From Salinimicrobium sp035607535 (GTDB lineage Bacteria > Bacteroidota > Bacteroidia > Flavobacteriales > Flavobacteriaceae), in NCBI RefSeq assembly GCF_035607535.1, contig NZ_JAYDZX010000004.1, positions 1 through 64,000 of the forward strand: 64,000 nt of DNA. The letters are read 5' to 3'. The stretch's first letter is position 1. Each line of letters starts with the position of its first letter. Made by a program: the position numbers and the translations under genes. This document shows, piece after piece, positions 26,739 through 34,073 of this stretch. A model generated the notes under the pieces. That model searched no databases and was not told the origin of the DNA. It saw only the letters and a list, made by a program, of their open reading frames with translations.

Positions 26739-27240
26739 AATAAAAAGAATTGATTAGCAATTAATTATATAAAGACCAAATGCCCTGATATTGAGTAAGC
26801 TTGGGGGGTGTTAATATGAAGTCAGGGGTATATCGTTGATTGGATTTACCCCATATTAATATGTTTCTTAAACTGGGTAGGACTTAGAAAAAATTCCAAT
26901 TTAAAATTCACCACTAACATGGCAGCTTTATGGATTATAAAAGGCTTACATTTTTGACAGGGGACCTTTGTAAAACGATATTTTAAAATTATTTCAGACT
27001 ATAAAATTCTCATTAATAGAACGATAGTTGTAAATATACTCGACTTAAATTATCAAGAGCAATACCCCTTTCTAGGTAATTTTATTTCAATTGCTTAAGT
27101 TTATTGTAGAAAAATTATCAGTCATAGGTTAACATTTTAAAATAATCCTTAAATCGGTTGAGTAAGAAAAATTTATTTATAAATGATGATTAAAAATTAA
27201 TCCCGTTACTTCATTTGAGTAATATTTATAGTCCGCTAAA
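26739..27240. other. AT-rich divergent intergenic region
   Basis: About 500 bp between the LRR gene (minus) and the first PAS-LuxR gene (plus). It is clearly more AT-rich than its surroundings, with no supported gene, no clear RNA and no perfect -7 box. Its length suggests regulatory sites for the two divergent units, but I see no specific operator. Confidence 0.5.
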
Positions 27241-28026
27241 ATGAGTCAAACAGATAATGAATCCACCCAGAAGGTCAAATTGGTCTGGAAAACAAAGAAT
27301 GGAGTAAGAATTCTTAACCCCCATAAAAAGTTTTTCGGTCCGCTTATCAAGTCTATTGCCACACTTTTTTCACCTGGGGACTACTTTTATTTCACTTTTG
27401 ATTTTACGACTTTACAAATGACTTTTGTAAGTGATGAGATAAAAGATGTGTTGGGTATTGAGCCTTTTGAATATAATCTAGATTATGTTTTTAAAAATAT
27501 GGATCCACATTATTTGGAAGAATATCATAAAATTGAAAATGCTGGATTTAATTTCCTAATAAATTTCTTACCCACAGAGGATATAAGAAAATATAAAGTT
27601 TGTTATTTAATAAAGATAAAGTCTGGGGACGGCACCTATAAAACTTTATTGCATCAATCTAAAGCCATTACTATCTCCAAAGACGGTAAAGTCCAGGAAA
27701 TTTTCTGTATTCAAACAGATCTTTCTTCATATGATATAAAAATGGATTACTCTATTTCTTTTATAAGTGAGACACGTCCTTCTTATTATTTAGTAAACAC
27801 AGATCCTCCTTATTGTTATGAAAAAATAACTCATTCTCTTACTGAAAGGGAAATAAGAATAGTTAAAGAATTGGCCAAAGGAAATACTAACAAGGAAATA
27901 GCTGATATTTTGGACATTTCTCCCCACACGGTAAAAACTCATAAAAAGAATATCCTGAAAAAAACAAAATGTTATAATACCCCTGATTTAGTTGCCAGGA
28001 GCATACGAGAAGGGCTTATAACGTAA
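27241..28026 (+). CDS. PAS-LuxR transcriptional regulator
   Basis: A 261-residue regulator. The N-terminal half is a PAS-like sensor ('YFTFDFTTLQMTFVSDEIKD' through 'YKVCYLIKIKSGDGTYKTLL', about 45-165). The C-terminus (about 197-258) is a GerE/LuxR helix-turn-helix: 'LTEREIRIVKELAKGNTNKE' then 'ISPHTVKTHKKNILKK'. No phospho-receiver domain is present, so a ligand or partner is presumably sensed directly in the cytoplasm. It lies 1 bp before the start frame of a paralogue and diverges from the giant LRR gene, a possible target. AT-rich like the intergenic region before it. Confidence 0.9.
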   Translation: MSQTDNESTQKVKLVWKTKNGVRILNPHKKFFGPLIKSIATLFSPGDYFYFTFDFTTLQMTFVSDEIKDVLGIEPFEYNLDYVFKNMDPHYLEEYHKIENAGFNFLINFLPTEDIRKYKVCYLIKIKSGDGTYKTLLHQSKAITISKDGKVQEIFCIQTDLSSYDIKMDYSISFISETRPSYYLVNTDPPYCYEKITHSLTEREIRIVKELAKGNTNKEIADILDISPHTVKTHKKNILKKTKCYNTPDLVARSIREGLIT

Positions 28027-28030
28027 GGTG

Positions 28031-28786
28031 ATGAAAGAACCCAGAAACACTTCCCTTGAGCAATGGCCAAAAGAATTTCCTTTAGGTGATTCTAATTCTT
28101 TTAAAGATGCCTTGGAAATAATTGATCAAGTAGGTTCTATGTTCGCAGTGGGTCCCTTTTACTATTATGTTGTTGATACGCGTAACATAAATTTGCTGCA
28201 TGTAAGTAAAGGCATAAGAAACGTATTAGGAGTTCCTTCCTCAAGTTTCAGCTTGGAATTACTTGATGACCTTATTCATCCTGAAGACCTGGCGGCTATA
28301 GAGAAAATAATCGAGTTTTATTCTAATACACAAGAGTTCGAACTAAGCAATTATAAAGTTTCTTACTTAATCAGGTTGAAAAATTTTGAAGGAAAATACC
28401 GGACCATTTTAAATCAAAGCAAGATCTTAGGGGACACTATAGAACCTGAACAAAAAAAAATAATTAATATTCATACTGATATTTCACATTTAAAAATTGA
28501 ACAGGACTTTCAGATTTCCTTTACCTGTAGTAACAGGCCTTCCTATCATTTCGATCTAATTAAGAAAAAACCCATAATAACAGAAAAGGCTACAAGGAAT
28601 CTTTCTGAAAGAGAGCGCCAGGTTATCAAGCTTACTGCAGAAGGAAAAAAAGCTGAAGAAATAGCCAGATTATTATATATCTCAGCGAATACCGTCAATT
28701 CCCATAAACGAAATATTATTAAAAAACATGAGAGTAAAAATATGTCTCAGCTGATTGCTGATCTTTTACGGCAAGGGATTATTTAG
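28031..28786 (+). CDS. PAS-LuxR transcriptional regulator (paralogue)
   Basis: A 251-residue paralogue of the preceding gene with the same layout: PAS-like sensor ('FYYYVVDTRNINLLHVSKGI', 'YKVSYLIRLKNFEGKYRTIL') and LuxR helix-turn-helix ('LSERERQVIKLTAEGKKAEE', 'ISANTVNSHKRNIIKK'). GTG at 28028 is in frame, but ATG at 28031 is a better start and leaves 4 bp to the previous stop. The tandem pair points to duplication, and the recognition helices differ (PHTVKTH versus ANTVNSH), so targets may have diverged or the two may form heterodimers. Confidence 0.9.
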   Translation: MKEPRNTSLEQWPKEFPLGDSNSFKDALEIIDQVGSMFAVGPFYYYVVDTRNINLLHVSKGIRNVLGVPSSSFSLELLDDLIHPEDLAAIEKIIEFYSNTQEFELSNYKVSYLIRLKNFEGKYRTILNQSKILGDTIEPEQKKIINIHTDISHLKIEQDFQISFTCSNRPSYHFDLIKKKPIITEKATRNLSERERQVIKLTAEGKKAEEIARLLYISANTVNSHKRNIIKKHESKNMSQLIADLLRQGII

Positions 28787-28865
28787 AGCAGTCATTAAAT
28801 TTTGAAATCTACAATGTTGACTACGAACAATTTCATATAGGCATTGAAAATCTTTTTCCAAAAAC

Positions 28866-28896
28866 AACAAGCGCAGGAGAGTTTCCTGCGCTTGTT
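28866..28896. terminator. strong bidirectional terminator
   Basis: A perfect 13-bp stem AACAAGCGCAGGA / TCCTGCGCTTGTT with a 5-base loop (GAGTT) lies between the convergent LuxR pair and the ssb pair. A-rich sequence on the left provides the U-tract for minus-strand transcripts. Confidence 0.85.
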
Positions 28897-28900
28897 TGTC

Positions 28901-28915
28901 AAAAAGGGCATTTTT
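28901..28915. repeat. near-palindrome family copy
   Basis: AAAAAGGGCATTTTT, one change from the AAAAATG-N-CATTTTT consensus. It overlaps the stop codon (28915-28917) of the minus-strand ssb gene. Confidence 0.5.
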
Positions 28916-29253
28916 CAGTTGCTTTTTTCCGGGAGCTTTAATTCCCGGCATACCACCTCTGTCACATATTTTTTGTTGCCGTTCTTGTCTTCGTAGGTAC
29001 GACTACTTAACTTGCCTTCAATTTCTATTTCCCTGCCTTTCGGTACCTGTTGTTCAACCATCTCAGCCATTTTTCCCCAGGCAACGATGTTGTGCCATTG
29101 AGTATCGGTCACTTTTTCGCCTTTGTAGTTAGTATAGGTTTCCCTGGTGGCAATCGAAAATTTTGCCAGCTTCTTGCGGGTGCTCAGGGTGAGGATCTCA
29201 GGCGCTCTTCCTACATTTCCAGATAGCTGCACGTTGTTCTTTAGTGTGTTCAT
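28915..29253 (-). CDS. ssb: single-stranded DNA-binding protein, copy 2
   Basis: A 112-residue OB-fold SSB. 'NVQLSGNVGRAPEI', 'KLAKFSIATRETY', 'DTQWHNIVAWGKMAE' and 'VPKGREIEIEGKLSSRTYED' are the standard SSB strands. I start at ATG 29253 because it aligns with the neighbouring paralogue; the longer frame to 29355 reads through the other gene's end. The family's acidic C-terminal tail, which recruits repair partners, is missing: the protein ends '...LKLPEKSN'. It is likely an accessory SSB, second in a two-gene tandem. Confidence 0.9.
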   Translation of the reverse strand: MNTLKNNVQLSGNVGRAPEILTLSTRKKLAKFSIATRETYTNYKGEKVTDTQWHNIVAWGKMAEMVEQQVPKGREIEIEGKLSSRTYEDKNGNKKYVTEVVCRELKLPEKSN

Positions 29254-29281
29254 GATCGTATCTATTACGGTTGATAATTCA

Positions 29282-29614
29282 TTATTTTCCAAGAAGCAGT
29301 ATCTCATTGCAAACCACTTCGGTAATGTATCTTTTGATTCCTTCCTTATCCTCATAGCTGCGGCTGGTGAGTTTTCCTTCCACCCCTATTTCTTTACCTT
29401 TTGGAACGTAATTCTCAATCAACTCTGCAGTTTTTCCCCAGGCTACAATGTTGTGCCATTGAGTATCGGTAACCTTTTCTCCTTTGTTGTTCTTGTAGGT
29501 CTCATTTGTGGCGATAGAGAATTTCGCAAGTTTCTTTCCAGATTCCATAGTGACGATCTCGGGTGCATTACCTACGTGGCCAATCAACTGTACTTTGTTT
29601 CTTAATGTGTTCAT
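29282..29614 (-). CDS. ssb: single-stranded DNA-binding protein, copy 1
   Basis: A 110-residue SSB paralogue, upstream of copy 2 with a 28-bp gap. Same OB-fold landmarks ('KVQLIGHVGNAPEI', 'DTQWHNIVAWGKTAE', 'VPKGKEIGVEGKLTSRSYED') and again no acidic tail; it ends '...NEILLLGK'. The two proteins share most positions, indicating a tandem duplication. Tail-less SSBs bind DNA but usually cannot recruit SSB-partner proteins, so these may act in a special setting such as stress or DNA uptake; that is inference. Confidence 0.9.
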   Translation of the reverse strand: MNTLRNKVQLIGHVGNAPEIVTMESGKKLAKFSIATNETYKNNKGEKVTDTQWHNIVAWGKTAELIENYVPKGKEIGVEGKLTSRSYEDKEGIKRYITEVVCNEILLLGK

Positions 29615-29806
29615 GATGTAAAGAATTTAGTTTAGCTGAAAATCATTCGTTCATTTCAACAGGACAAACCTACCAACGGCTTCAGGTCTTATTCGGTTGA
29701 TACTGATTTGTTTTCGTTTACATCCGCTTGTAAGCGTTTGTAGACGGCTATGGCTGTAGCTGATTTAATTTTTGTAATATTACATGAGACCTCTGATTCT
29801 TTTCCC

Positions 29807-30385
29807 ATGAAAAAAATGCTTTACCTGCTGTTCCTGGCTTTGACCATAAGTTGCCAGGAAAATTCTAAAACTTCTGAAGAAGCTATAGCGCACAATAATG
29901 ACCTTTTGAGCATGACCTTCAAAGATTTTCGGGAAATAGAAATTTTTGAGAAATATGAGAAGGCTTTTGATACTGCTATCTACACCGGCGGTTGGGAGGA
30001 TGATTTTCGACTACTTCACTTAAGAGAAACTAATGAAAATTTAGTTTTATTCTATAAAGTTGTCGACCGTCAACAAAATACTGGTGAAAATACTTTCCGG
30101 GTACTCGATACACTGCAAATCAGGAATTTGAGACAAGATGAGGAAATAATCATTGGGTACTGCTACAATCAAAATTATTATGAAGGAGAATTAGTGGCTG
30201 TGGCAGAGAAAACAGACAGTCTCGTGGCACAAAAAATTCTAAAAGTTTGGCGCGCAAATCCGGCATCTGGGGCCGTTGAAGCAGTTGAAAATTTTAAGGG
30301 CATCATCTGCTTGAGCTTAGATTATGAAGATAATGGGCAGCCTGTATCTATAAAGCACCTTAATCTGCAATCCCGGGTAGATTAA
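29807..30385 (+). CDS. putative lipoprotein, first gene of an ABC-ATPase operon
   Basis: A 192-residue protein starting 'MKKMLYLLFLALTISCQENS', a signal sequence with lipobox 'TISC' (Cys16). ATG at 29807 is chosen over an in-frame start at 29750 because the extra residues would precede the signal sequence. The mature part is mixed alpha/beta with 'YTGGWEDDFRLLHLRETNEN' and no recognised domain. The next gene begins 16 bp downstream, so it probably belongs to the same transcript as the small membrane protein and ABC ATPase. Confidence 0.7.
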   Translation: MKKMLYLLFLALTISCQENSKTSEEAIAHNNDLLSMTFKDFREIEIFEKYEKAFDTAIYTGGWEDDFRLLHLRETNENLVLFYKVVDRQQNTGENTFRVLDTLQIRNLRQDEEIIIGYCYNQNYYEGELVAVAEKTDSLVAQKILKVWRANPASGAVEAVENFKGIICLSLDYEDNGQPVSIKHLNLQSRVD

Positions 30386-30401
30386 TTACGGCATCAAAAG
30401 C

Positions 30402-30686
30402 ATGAACAACCAAAGCGCCTTCTGGAAGTACTATCGGGATTTCAATTTCTTCAATCTGGCCTTTTCAGCCTTATCTGCAGTCTTTTTCGGAATTTCAAGC
30501 GGACTCCTCATCTTCATAAGCTTTGGAATGGGGGTAGGCTACCTGGGATATAACTTTTTCAGGAAGGATGAGTATTATTTATATTACAACCTCGGCTTCA
30601 GCAAATCTTATCTTATAAAGAAGGTTTGGATCCTTAATCTGCTTTTCATGGGGCCAGTGCTTCTAATTTTGTTTCTGTTCTTATGA
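30402..30686 (+). CDS. small membrane protein paired with ABC ATPase
   Basis: A 94-residue protein with two or three hydrophobic helices (about 17-52, and 72-94) separated by a tyrosine-rich, basic stretch ('RKDEYYLYYNLGFSKSYLIK'). It overlaps the ATPase start by 4 bp (ATGA), implying translational coupling. It is too small to be a standard permease, but could be a minimal membrane partner of the ATPase. No family recognised. Confidence 0.75.
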   Translation: MNNQSAFWKYYRDFNFFNLAFSALSAVFFGISSGLLIFISFGMGVGYLGYNFFRKDEYYLYYNLGFSKSYLIKKVWILNLLFMGPVLLILFLFL

Positions 30687-31354
30687 GTCGGCTGCAGGTA
30701 AGCCGGGTAAACAAGAGCTTCGGAAAAAGGCAAATTCTCGATGAGGTTTCTGTGAGTTTTGAAACGGGAGAGATAATTGGCCTTTTTGGGAGGAATGGTT
30801 CCGGAAAATCGACTTTGCTCAAATGCATGTTGGGAACTCTGAAAGCAGATTCTTTAGAGATAAGAATTGACGGGGAGGAGATAAAACCTTCCGAAGTTAT
30901 TCCTCGTCAAAAAATAGGATTTCTACCTCAGGAAACCTTTCTTCCGAAGGAGATGAAAGTGCGGAACGTTATTCCTCTAATATTTCCGGAAGGGGAAGAT
31001 CAGGATAAGATCTTTTATTCTACCGGAGTAGCTGCATTTGACGGAAAGATCGTTGGGAAGCTCTCTGCCGGACAATTGAAGTATTTGGAGCTACTTTTAC
31101 TGGCCCATATGCCACATCCTTTCCTGCTGCTGGATGAACCTTTTTCCATGCTGGAGCCGCGATATATTGAACTGGTAAAGGAATTGCTGCTTTCTCTCAA
31201 GAGCTCAAAAGGTCTTTTACTTACAGATCATTACTACCGGGATGTTCTGGAAGTGGCTAACCGTAGTTATGTGCTGAAGAAAGCAAGAGCATATGAGGTG
31301 GAAAGTGAACACGACCTGGTAACTCATAAATATTTAAAGATTAATAACGAATGA
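30683..31354 (+). CDS. ABC transporter ATP-binding protein
   Basis: A 223-residue ATPase domain. Walker A 'GRNGSGKST' (about 36-44), a Q-loop in 'GFLPQETFLP', signature 'LSAGQ' (about 127-131; the usual second G is A), Walker B 'LLLDEP' (about 149-154) and the H-loop in 'LLLTDHY'. All ATP-handling residues are present. The only membrane protein nearby is the 94-residue product upstream, so the transporter would be unusually small or uses a permease encoded elsewhere. Overlaps the genes on both sides by 4 bp. Confidence 0.9.
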   Translation: MSRLQVSRVNKSFGKRQILDEVSVSFETGEIIGLFGRNGSGKSTLLKCMLGTLKADSLEIRIDGEEIKPSEVIPRQKIGFLPQETFLPKEMKVRNVIPLIFPEGEDQDKIFYSTGVAAFDGKIVGKLSAGQLKYLELLLLAHMPHPFLLLDEPFSMLEPRYIELVKELLLSLKSSKGLLLTDHYYRDVLEVANRSYVLKKARAYEVESEHDLVTHKYLKINNE

Positions 31355-31836
31355 AACCTGCTTCGGCCAAAGAGATAAGGGATGAATTAAAGCACCTCGG
31401 GAGGGACGAGCTCCTGGAGATTGTGCAACGCCTTTCCCGTTTCAAAAAAGAAAATAAGGAGCTGCTAACATATTTGCTGTTTCAGACCCAGGATGAGGAG
31501 AAGTTCAAGGCTGAAATTAAAGCCGAAATGGACCGGGAATTCTCTGAGATCAACAGGAGCAGTTATTATTTCATGAAGAAGAGTATGCGCAAGATTTTGC
31601 GGAACGTTAAAAAGTACAGCCGATATTCCGGGAAAAAAGAAACAGAGACAGAACTGTTGATCTATTACCTTCAAAAAATGGATAATTTCAAACCTTCTGT
31701 CCATCGTAACAAGACTTTGAAAAACCTGTTTGACAGACAGCTGGCCCTGGTGAACAAAAACATGGAGAAGCTGCATGAGGATCTACAGTATGACCTAAGC
31801 CTGGAGCTGGAGAAAATTCTGAAGAACTACAAATAA
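31351..31836 (+). CDS. helical protein of unknown function, ABC operon
   Basis: A 161-residue, highly charged, almost entirely helical protein ('RDELLEIVQRLSRFKKENKELL', 'KKSMRKILRNVKKYSRYSGKKE'). No signal peptide or membrane segment, so cytoplasmic. It overlaps the ATPase gene by 4 bp and is the last gene of the four-gene unit. A role as regulator or scaffold for the ATPase is conceivable, but no domain is recognised. Confidence 0.75.
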   Translation: MKPASAKEIRDELKHLGRDELLEIVQRLSRFKKENKELLTYLLFQTQDEEKFKAEIKAEMDREFSEINRSSYYFMKKSMRKILRNVKKYSRYSGKKETETELLIYYLQKMDNFKPSVHRNKTLKNLFDRQLALVNKNMEKLHEDLQYDLSLELEKILKNYK

Positions 31837-32028
31837 ATCTGCTACCGAAAGAGTCAACAGAACCTACCTTTAATTTTTAAAAAATCTGTAGAAGGTAATA
31901 AGAGAATGAGCTTTTTTTTCCTGAATTCCTTATTTTTACAGGTAGCAGGAAAGATGGCTCCTGCAGTTGTTCTGGCAGGTGTTGACTGAAAAAGTCATCC
32001 AAAAATTAGGAGATTAAACTTCCACAAC

Positions 32029-33021
32029 ATGGCTGCTGTTTCATATTCAAGGGTCCTCCTTCGCTTTTCTTCTATCTTCTTTTTCTTTTTACTGATTTCC
32101 TGTACGAAAACCAATGGAGAGCTTTTATTCAATGAAAAAGCTCCTGAAGCAGGTTTTAATTTTCCTTATTATCTTTTTATTCCGGAAGATATCTCCGAAT
32201 CTTCCCCGAAATACTTGATTGTAGAAACAAACAATTCCGGATTTGCAAGTGATGATTTTAAGGAACACCTTGAAAAAGCAGGAAGAACTGCTTCCAAAGA
32301 TTTTTATCTTGGAAATTATGCAGCGGTTAATCTTGGTTACCCGTTGCTCGTTCCGGTTTTCCCGAGATCAAAAGCAACAGGAAACATGTATACTCACAGC
32401 CTGGATCGCGACGTGATGCTTCAAAAAGGAACACAACTGGAGCGCATAGATCTTCAGGTCTTGGAAATGGTAGAAGATGCAAGGGAGAGACTAAAGCAAA
32501 AAGGGCTGGAGACAGAACCGGAAATTTTAATGACGGGATTTTCTGCATCAGGAACCTTTGCCAATCGCTTCAGTCTGCTGCATCCCGACAAGATCAAAGC
32601 AGTTGCCGCCGGTGGCCTTAATGGGATCTTAATGTTACCTTTTTCAGAAGAAAATGAAGTAGAACTCACTTATCCGGCAGGTACTAAGGATTTTGAGCAT
32701 TTGTTCGGTAAGCCTTTTGATTCCATCGGCTTCAGGCAAACTCCCCAGTTCCTGTTCATGGGAGCACAGGATGAGAACGATGCACTACCTTATGATGATG
32801 CTTATGATCCAGCAGAAAGAGAGGCCATAAATACCATTTTGGGAAAGGAAATGCTCCCAACCCGTTGGAACAAAAGTAAAGAGTATTACTTGAGGGAAGG
32901 AGTAAATGCAGAGGTGAGGACATTTGAGGAGGTGGGACATGAGCATCCCCAGGCGGTGAAGGATGAGGTCGTGGAATTCTTCCGCAGGATAATAAAGAGT
33001 GAAATTGGGGAAAGGGGGTAA
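32029..33021 (+). CDS. alpha/beta-hydrolase-fold lipoprotein
   Basis: A 330-residue protein with a lipoprotein signal ('FFFFLLISC', Cys at about 24). The nucleophile elbow is 'GFSASGTFANRF' (G-x-S-x-x-G), with a later acid/histidine region ending 'FEEVGHEHP', so the Ser-Asp-His triad is probably complete. The shape resembles esterase/PHB-depolymerase-like hydrolases at the cell surface. Substrate unknown. Preceded by ~190 bp without a gene; not clearly in an operon. Confidence 0.8.
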   Translation: MAAVSYSRVLLRFSSIFFFFLLISCTKTNGELLFNEKAPEAGFNFPYYLFIPEDISESSPKYLIVETNNSGFASDDFKEHLEKAGRTASKDFYLGNYAAVNLGYPLLVPVFPRSKATGNMYTHSLDRDVMLQKGTQLERIDLQVLEMVEDARERLKQKGLETEPEILMTGFSASGTFANRFSLLHPDKIKAVAAGGLNGILMLPFSEENEVELTYPAGTKDFEHLFGKPFDSIGFRQTPQFLFMGAQDENDALPYDDAYDPAEREAINTILGKEMLPTRWNKSKEYYLREGVNAEVRTFEEVGHEHPQAVKDEVVEFFRRIIKSEIGERG

Positions 33022-33133
33022 AAATTAAACCCATAAGCAGCCCCGACCGGAAAATTTGGTAAAGACCTGGAGAATTGAAATTCAGGTTCTGGCGAACCAG
33101 AAGAAACCGGTCTAAAATTACTAACTTTAAAAT

Positions 33134-33481
33134 ATGGAAAAAGGCTGTCTCGAATGTGGGGAAAAGATAATTGGCAGGACCGATAAGAAGTTCTGCAGCG
33201 ATCATTGCCGCAATGCTTATAATAACAATCTCAATAAGGATAGTAAGAATATGGTGCGCAATGTCAACAATCAACTGCGCAAGAATTACAGGATCCTTGA
33301 AGAATTGAATCCGGATGGTAAGATCAAGCTTCCCAAATCAAAACTGGCAGCCAAAGGTTTTAACTTCGACTATTTCACCAGCATTTACACTACAAAAACA
33401 GGAAATATTTACTATTTCGTTTATGACCAGGGATATTTGCCCCTCGAGGGGGACTTTTACGCTTTGGTGAAAAGAATCTAA
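33134..33481 (+). CDS. zinc-ribbon-like small protein, conserved hypothetical
   Basis: A 115-residue basic protein. The N-terminus 'CLECGEKIIGRTDKKFCSDH' followed by 'CRNAY' forms a four-cysteine zinc knuckle (C-x2-C...C-x3-H-C), like those of DUF2116-type nucleic-acid-associated proteins. The remainder is basic and then beta-prone ('IYTTKTGNIYYFVYDQGYLP'). A nucleic-acid or ribosome role is possible. Its stop overlaps the stop of the convergent CBS gene by 4 bp. Confidence 0.78.
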   Translation: MEKGCLECGEKIIGRTDKKFCSDHCRNAYNNNLNKDSKNMVRNVNNQLRKNYRILEELNPDGKIKLPKSKLAAKGFNFDYFTSIYTTKTGNIYYFVYDQGYLPLEGDFYALVKRI

Positions 33482-33945
33482 TACCCCCAACTCTGCCCTT
33501 TAAGTTCAAGCGCTGCACGTAATACGTCGCTCTGACTTAGCTGACCTACCAGTTTGCCGTTGCTCACGATGGGAAAACGACGGAATTTGTGTTCGATAAA
33601 TTTTTTGGCAGCGTCCAATACATTCATATCGGCATCTATGGTGACCGCGTTACAGGTCATTCTTTTCTCTACTGAATTGTCATCCATGGGCATGTTGTAA
33701 TAGCGACTGTCCGAAATATGTTTCATACAATCTCCTTCAGAAATTACTCCCTGCAGGTTATTATCTTCATCAACCACACATCCTCCCGAGATCTTATGAT
33801 GCAGCAATTGCTCCATGACCTCCATGACCGTTTGTTCTTTTCTAAAAGTGACCAGGTCTGTAGACATGTAATCTTTAACGCAGATTGGAGCACTTGCAGC
33901 TTTTTCCGGCTCTGCTCTTCTTCCCTGAAAGCTCTTAATTCCCAT
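33478..33945 (-). CDS. CBS-domain pair protein
   Basis: A 155-residue cytoplasmic protein consisting of two CBS domains: 'VKDYMSTDLVTFRKEQTVME'...'GVISEGDCMKHI' and 'VEKRMTCNAVTIDADMNVLD'...'VGQLSQSDVLRAA'. CBS pairs bind adenosyl nucleotides and usually regulate partner proteins, but no enzyme or transporter is fused or adjacent. Transcribed alone, divergently from the M28 peptidase gene. Confidence 0.93.
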   Translation of the reverse strand: MGIKSFQGRRAEPEKAASAPICVKDYMSTDLVTFRKEQTVMEVMEQLLHHKISGGCVVDEDNNLQGVISEGDCMKHISDSRYYNMPMDDNSVEKRMTCNAVTIDADMNVLDAAKKFIEHKFRRFPIVSNGKLVGQLSQSDVLRAALELKGQSWGY

Positions 33946-34073
33946 GGTACAAGTATTTGATAGTGAGTTTTTAAAATAGGAAATTAATCCAATCGGGAAA
34001 AGCCTATTGGCAATATTTTAAGAATTATGCATAGAGCTTCATGATTTGAAAGGCTTTTAGATATATTTGAATT

